From Mucilaginibacter segetis (lineage in GTDB: Bacteria > Bacteroidota > Bacteroidia > Sphingobacteriales > Sphingobacteriaceae): a stretch of 64,000 nt of DNA. Made by a program: the position numbers and the translations under genes. The DNA is taken from the NCBI RefSeq assembly GCF_016522075.1, contig NZ_JAEHFW010000004.1, positions 62,001 to 126,000 of the forward strand. Reading direction: 5' to 3'. Below the pieces are notes generated by a model. The model was given only the letters and a program-made list of their open reading frames with translations, searched no databases and was not told the DNA's origin. Positions 60,583 to 64,000 of this stretch are shown here, in pieces. Within the stretch, counting starts at the first letter, position 1; every line of letters begins with the position of its first letter.

Positions 60583-62004
60583 ATGAGCAGATCTCCAAAA
60601 AAGAGCAGGTTTTTTGAAAACGTTGCCGTAATTGATATAGCCGAAGAAGGTAAAGGTGTTGGCAAAGCCGATGATTTTGTATTGTTTATTGAAAAAGCCG
60701 TACCGGGCGACGTGGCAGATGTTGAAGTTTACCGTAGCAAGAAAAATTTTGGCGAGGGTAAAATAAGCCGCCTTATACAACCCTCTGAACATCGTACTGA
60801 ACCTTTTTGCGAACATTTTGGTGTTTGTGGTGGCTGTAAATGGCAACACATGACCTATGCTGCTCAGTTACGGTTTAAGCAAAAGGCGGTAGCTGATGCA
60901 CTTAGCCGCATCGCGAAAATACATGTTGATCACATGGATGCGATCATTCCATCGCCAGCTGATCGTTACTACCGCAATAAACTGGAATACACCTTTTCCA
61001 ACAAACGCTGGTTATATGATGGCGAAAATCGCTCAGACGAGGCCTTAGATATGGATGCCTTGGGATTTCACATCCCCGGCAGATTTGATAAAATTTTAGA
61101 TATTAACCACTGTTATTTACAGGCCGACCCGTCAAATGACCTGCGTAACAGTATTAATGCCTATGCTAAGCAGCAGGGAATTAGTTATTACGACGTAAGG
61201 CAGCATACCGGAGCGCTGCGTAACCTGATCATCCGTACTTCATCAACGGGTGAGGTTATGGTTATAGTGGTATTTGCCCATGCGGACGATGAGCAGGTGA
61301 ATACGTTAATGAGCTATATTGAAGCGGGCTTTCCGCAAATCACCTCTCTGCTATATATCATTAATCAAAAAAAGAACGATACTATTTTTGATCAGGATGT
61401 GATGGCTTGGAAAGGCCCGGAATACATTCATGAAGAAATGCCGGATGTTAGCGGTAAAACCATCCGTTTCAGGGTAGGGCCAAAGTCTTTCTATCAAACC
61501 AACTCCATTCAGGCACTGCGTTTATACGAAATAACCCGCGATTTTGCAGAATTTACTGGTGACGAGCTGGTTTATGACCTGTATACAGGTGCCGGAACAA
61601 TTGCTAATTTCATAGCAGGGCAGGTAAAGCAGGTGGTGGGGGTAGAGTATGTGCCTTCAGCTATTGAAGATGCGAAGGTAAATTCAGCTATCAATAATAT
61701 TACTAACACTAAATTTTACGCCGGTGACATGAAGGATGTGCTGGTTGCAGATTTTGTAGCCGGGCATGGCAAGCCCGATGTAATTATAACCGACCCGCCA
61801 CGCGCCGGTATGCACCCCGATGTAGTGGCCTGTTTGATGGAAATTGAGGCCGGGAAAATTGTATATGTAAGCTGTAATGCGGCAACCCAGGCCCGCGATC
61901 TTTTAGTTTTGAAGGAGAAGTACGACGTTGTGAAAATCCAGCCGGTTGATATGTTTCCGCATACACAGCATGTAGAAAACGTTGTTCTGCTGGCGCTGAG
62001 ATAG
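60583..62004 (+). CDS. rlmD: 23S rRNA (uracil-5-)-methyltransferase RlmD/RumA
   Basis: A 473-residue protein with an N-terminal TRAM domain (about 10-65), a [4Fe-4S] site (CEHFGVCGGCKW, C-x5-C-x2-C, with a later Cys in ILDINHCYL), and a C-terminal SAM methyltransferase: QTNSIQALRLYE, VYDLYTGAGTIANFIAG (SAM loop), VIITDPPRAGMHPD and the nucleophile Cys in IVYVSCNAATQARDL. RlmD makes m5U at position 1939 of 23S rRNA. Related RlmC/TrmA enzymes exist, but the iron-sulfur site and TRAM domain fit RlmD or a bifunctional RlmCD. The start is supported by the -7 box seven bases upstream. Confidence 0.92.
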   Translation: MSRSPKKSRFFENVAVIDIAEEGKGVGKADDFVLFIEKAVPGDVADVEVYRSKKNFGEGKISRLIQPSEHRTEPFCEHFGVCGGCKWQHMTYAAQLRFKQKAVADALSRIAKIHVDHMDAIIPSPADRYYRNKLEYTFSNKRWLYDGENRSDEALDMDALGFHIPGRFDKILDINHCYLQADPSNDLRNSINAYAKQQGISYYDVRQHTGALRNLIIRTSSTGEVMVIVVFAHADDEQVNTLMSYIEAGFPQITSLLYIINQKKNDTIFDQDVMAWKGPEYIHEEMPDVSGKTIRFRVGPKSFYQTNSIQALRLYEITRDFAEFTGDELVYDLYTGAGTIANFIAGQVKQVVGVEYVPSAIEDAKVNSAINNITNTKFYAGDMKDVLVADFVAGHGKPDVIITDPPRAGMHPDVVACLMEIEAGKIVYVSCNAATQARDLLVLKEKYDVVKIQPVDMFPHTQHVENVVLLALR

Positions 62005-62119
62005 ACATTCAGTTCAATATCAGTACTTAAACCGTTTAATTAATAGCTTATTTTGCAAAATCTTTTTAATAAATTAGCACTGTATACTGCCTGCTAAATA
62101 ACTATTGATTTAATAAGCT

Positions 62120-63907
62120 ATGACTTCAGCCGCTTTTTTTAATTTTTCCTTAAAAAAGGTACTGGTTCAGGAGCCCGATTCTCTTAAACGGGCACGGTTA
62201 AAAATAGTATTTGTTACCCTGGTACTTTCAATTTTAAAGGTTGTTATACTGCTTCCTATAGTTTTTGGGAATATCCCCGATAATCAGCTATATCGGCTGT
62301 ATTTTGTATTTGCTCTTTACTTATTACTCACCAAGTATCTGTTGTCCCGCCCGGATAATATCAACGTGGTTTCGCACATCATTATTTCCACAGGTGTTTT
62401 AGCGGTATGGTCAAACTTGTTTTTTTTTGGCCAGCAGTTAAATCTTATTACCATTCAGTTCATGTTTATGGTATCGTTTGTTGGCTACTACCTCATCAAT
62501 AGCCGCTTCGCGGTTATCTATAGTTTGGTAGCAATTTTTCCTGTAATGGTATATTTATTAACAAACAAAGCCTGGCATTTAGGTAAAACAACACAGGAAC
62601 TGCCCTCACCTGCATTTGAGATTACCGTTTTAATGAATTTTTCTACAATGGTGATCATTCATTATATGTTTTACAAGGCATTTAGGGATAATGTAAACGA
62701 AAAGGAGAAATTAAATAAACAGTTACACCAAAATATAGCCGAAACTAAGGCCCTGGCCGACTCCCGTTCGGTGTTTTTATCAACCATGTCGCATGAACTG
62801 CGCACCCCTTTGAATGCCGTTATCGGCATGACCAGTTTGATAAGAGATACCGCCACAAAGGAGCAGGGTGAGAATTTGGATATACTGGAGTTTTCTGCCA
62901 CCAGCCTGCTTACCTTGGTAAACGATATTTTAGATTATAATAAAAGCGAAAACGATAAAATTGCCTTAGAACCCATCCCGGTGCACCTGCCTGTTTTGTT
63001 ACATAAAGTATGTACCGGTTTACAGCAAAAGGCAAATGAAAAAGGAATAAAATTACTATTGGAAGTTGATGACCATCTTAATGATAAATGGGTAATTACT
63101 GACCCTACCCGGCTTACGCAGATCATCTACAATTTAGTGGGCAATGCCATTAAGTTTACGGAATATGGACACGTCAGCATAAAGGCAACGGCCGTATCAT
63201 TAGATGAGGAACAAATAATAATCGATTTTTCTGTTTCGGATACAGGTATAGGTATTCCCGACGATAGGCAGCAACTGATATTTGAGCCTTTTGTACAGGC
63301 TTCTGCAGATACCACACGCAGGTATGGAGGCACCGGGCTCGGGCTGGCTATTGTAAAACGGTTGCTCGGTCTTTTCAACAGCGAAATTAAATTGGAAAGT
63401 AAACAAAACGAAGGTTCTGTGTTTTCGTTTGATGTTAAATTTGAATTATATACAGGTAGTATAGCAGCTATACCGCTTAGTAGTGGCATACATAATAGTC
63501 TGGCGGGGCTCAACGTACTAATTGCTGAGGATAACCCTATAAATGCACTGTTATTGGTAAAACTATTATCAAAATGGAATATTAATACTATAGTTACTAA
63601 AAACGGGCAGGAAGCTATTGATGCGCATTTGGCCGGAAGTTTTGATGTAGTATTAATGGATTTACATATGCCGGTAAAAGATGGTTACCAGGCAGCAATA
63701 TATATAAGGGCATTAAATGACGGCTGCAAAGCAACTATACCTTTAATTGCTTTAACAGCTTCGGTTTCACATAATATATACGATAAGATAAAGCAGGCCG
63801 GTATGGATGATTATCTGTCAAAACCATTTCAATCCGTTGCTTTATATCAAAAACTGGAAAGAGTATACGCAGGTAAAAAAAGTCAGCCGCTCCAAAACGC
63901 CACATAA
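62120..63907 (+). CDS. Hybrid sensor histidine kinase/response regulator
   Basis: The 595-residue protein has about six membrane helices in residues 25-190, a short coiled linker, a HisKA domain with phospho-acceptor His225 in STMSHELRTPLNAVIGM, a HATPase domain (N box IYNLVGNAIKFTEYG, G1 DTGIGIPDDR, G2 RYGGTGLGLAIVKRL), and a C-terminal receiver with acceptor Asp514 in DVVLMDLHMPVKDGY. It has no output HTH and needs a separate partner, probably an HPt or response-regulator protein, not in the window. The membrane part has no recognised ligand domain, so the stimulus is unknown. Confidence 0.94.
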   Translation: MTSAAFFNFSLKKVLVQEPDSLKRARLKIVFVTLVLSILKVVILLPIVFGNIPDNQLYRLYFVFALYLLLTKYLLSRPDNINVVSHIIISTGVLAVWSNLFFFGQQLNLITIQFMFMVSFVGYYLINSRFAVIYSLVAIFPVMVYLLTNKAWHLGKTTQELPSPAFEITVLMNFSTMVIIHYMFYKAFRDNVNEKEKLNKQLHQNIAETKALADSRSVFLSTMSHELRTPLNAVIGMTSLIRDTATKEQGENLDILEFSATSLLTLVNDILDYNKSENDKIALEPIPVHLPVLLHKVCTGLQQKANEKGIKLLLEVDDHLNDKWVITDPTRLTQIIYNLVGNAIKFTEYGHVSIKATAVSLDEEQIIIDFSVSDTGIGIPDDRQQLIFEPFVQASADTTRRYGGTGLGLAIVKRLLGLFNSEIKLESKQNEGSVFSFDVKFELYTGSIAAIPLSSGIHNSLAGLNVLIAEDNPINALLLVKLLSKWNINTIVTKNGQEAIDAHLAGSFDVVLMDLHMPVKDGYQAAIYIRALNDGCKATIPLIALTASVSHNIYDKIKQAGMDDYLSKPFQSVALYQKLERVYAGKKSQPLQNAT

Positions 63908-63935
63908 CTGTATTACCGCTTCTCTGCCGGACGGT

Positions 63936-64000
63936 TTATTTAGAAAAACAAATTTCCCGGATGGTTTCGCTTACAGGCTTAAATTGAAAATTGATCGCCT
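63936..64000 (-). CDS. 3' end of a possible NAD-dependent epimerase/dehydratase gene (cut by window edge)
   Basis: The minus-strand frame running in from the right edge encodes AINFQFKPVSETIREICFSK and stops at 63936-63938. A short Phe-x-Pro-x-Ser-x-x-Glu-Thr-Ile-Arg tail is typical of extended short-chain dehydrogenases such as dihydroflavonol-reductase-like proteins. Only 20 residues are visible, so the call is tentative. It would converge on the histidine kinase gene with 28 bases between the stops. Confidence 0.4.
   Translation of the reverse strand, partial: AINFQFKPVSETIREICFSK

Noticed and set aside
1..64000. CRISPR arrays, insertion sequences, prophage genes, tRNAs and rRNAs
   Set aside because: I looked for direct-repeat arrays, transposase motifs, phage structural genes and tRNA arm sequences in the spacers and saw none; a dedicated search could still find something short.

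Overview
The window looks like a chromosomal segment from a Bacteroidota bacterium of the Sphingobacteriaceae, most like Mucilaginibacter or Pedobacter. The evidence is a SusC/SusD pair with GH144 enzymes, an OmpA protein with thrombospondin type-3 repeats, a DUF5686 outer-membrane protein, propeller and TPR sensors ending in LuxR-type helix-turn-helix domains, and many TAnnTTTG (Bacteroidota -7) promoters close to start codons. The genus is an inference from style, not a database match. I saw no tRNA, rRNA, CRISPR array, insertion sequence or prophage.

Layout. 1-912: 5' part of an aconitase gene, running off the left edge. 1057-1896: PI-PLC/GDPD-like gene broken by one in-frame stop. 2179-6045: secreted polysaccharide deacetylase, small zinc-ribbon protein, a 530-base gap without a convincing gene, and a TPR/HTH membrane sensor. 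6182-13041: MFS exporter, M28 peptidase, an operon of a 47-residue membrane protein, ridA and recG, and a major OmpA-type porin. 13190-15363: Xaa-Pro aminopeptidase and MeaB GTPase, convergent. 15452-20810: three glycosyltransferases and an MsbA-type ABC flippase, probably surface-glycan or LPS assembly, more AT-rich than the surroundings. 20858-27280: beta-barrel protein, NagZ-like GH3 enzyme, S41 protease, MurQ, an unknown acidic protein and a Bax-inhibitor-1 protein; GH3 plus MurQ suggests peptidoglycan recycling.

27363-32775 is a methionine unit: promoter, SAM-I riboswitch, metH, a four-helix-bundle gene and metF, ended by a strong terminator. 32794-38869: subtilisin-like protease, ALDH7-type dehydrogenase, a large TPR protein, a phosphosulfolactate synthase (ComA family) and a small acidic protein.

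38934-51525 is the most distinctive region: a polysaccharide utilisation locus on the minus strand, in transcription order a propeller/Y_Y_Y/HTH sensor, SusC, SusD, a LamG lipoprotein, a minus-strand-specific terminator, a lipoprotein GH144 enzyme, a second GH144 enzyme with an ordinary signal peptide, and an alpha/beta hydrolase. GH144 is known as endo-beta-1,2-glucanase, so the likely substrate is beta-1,2-glucan. A plausible scheme is surface cutting by the lipoprotein enzyme, binding by SusD/LamG, import by SusC, and further cutting in the periplasm.

51612-64000: TrhO, DUF5686 protein, Kbl, an operon of pheS, a degenerate Rieske-like lipoprotein and a TetR regulator, CreD behind two matching inverted repeats, a small membrane-anchored protein, RlmD, a hybrid histidine kinase, and the 3' end of a possible NAD-dependent epimerase gene running off the right edge. 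The window is mostly core genome. The candidates for less-described biology are the GH144 locus, the Rieske-like protein that has lost its cluster-binding histidines, the CreD operator pair, the ComA homologue and the four-helix-bundle gene inside the methionine operon.
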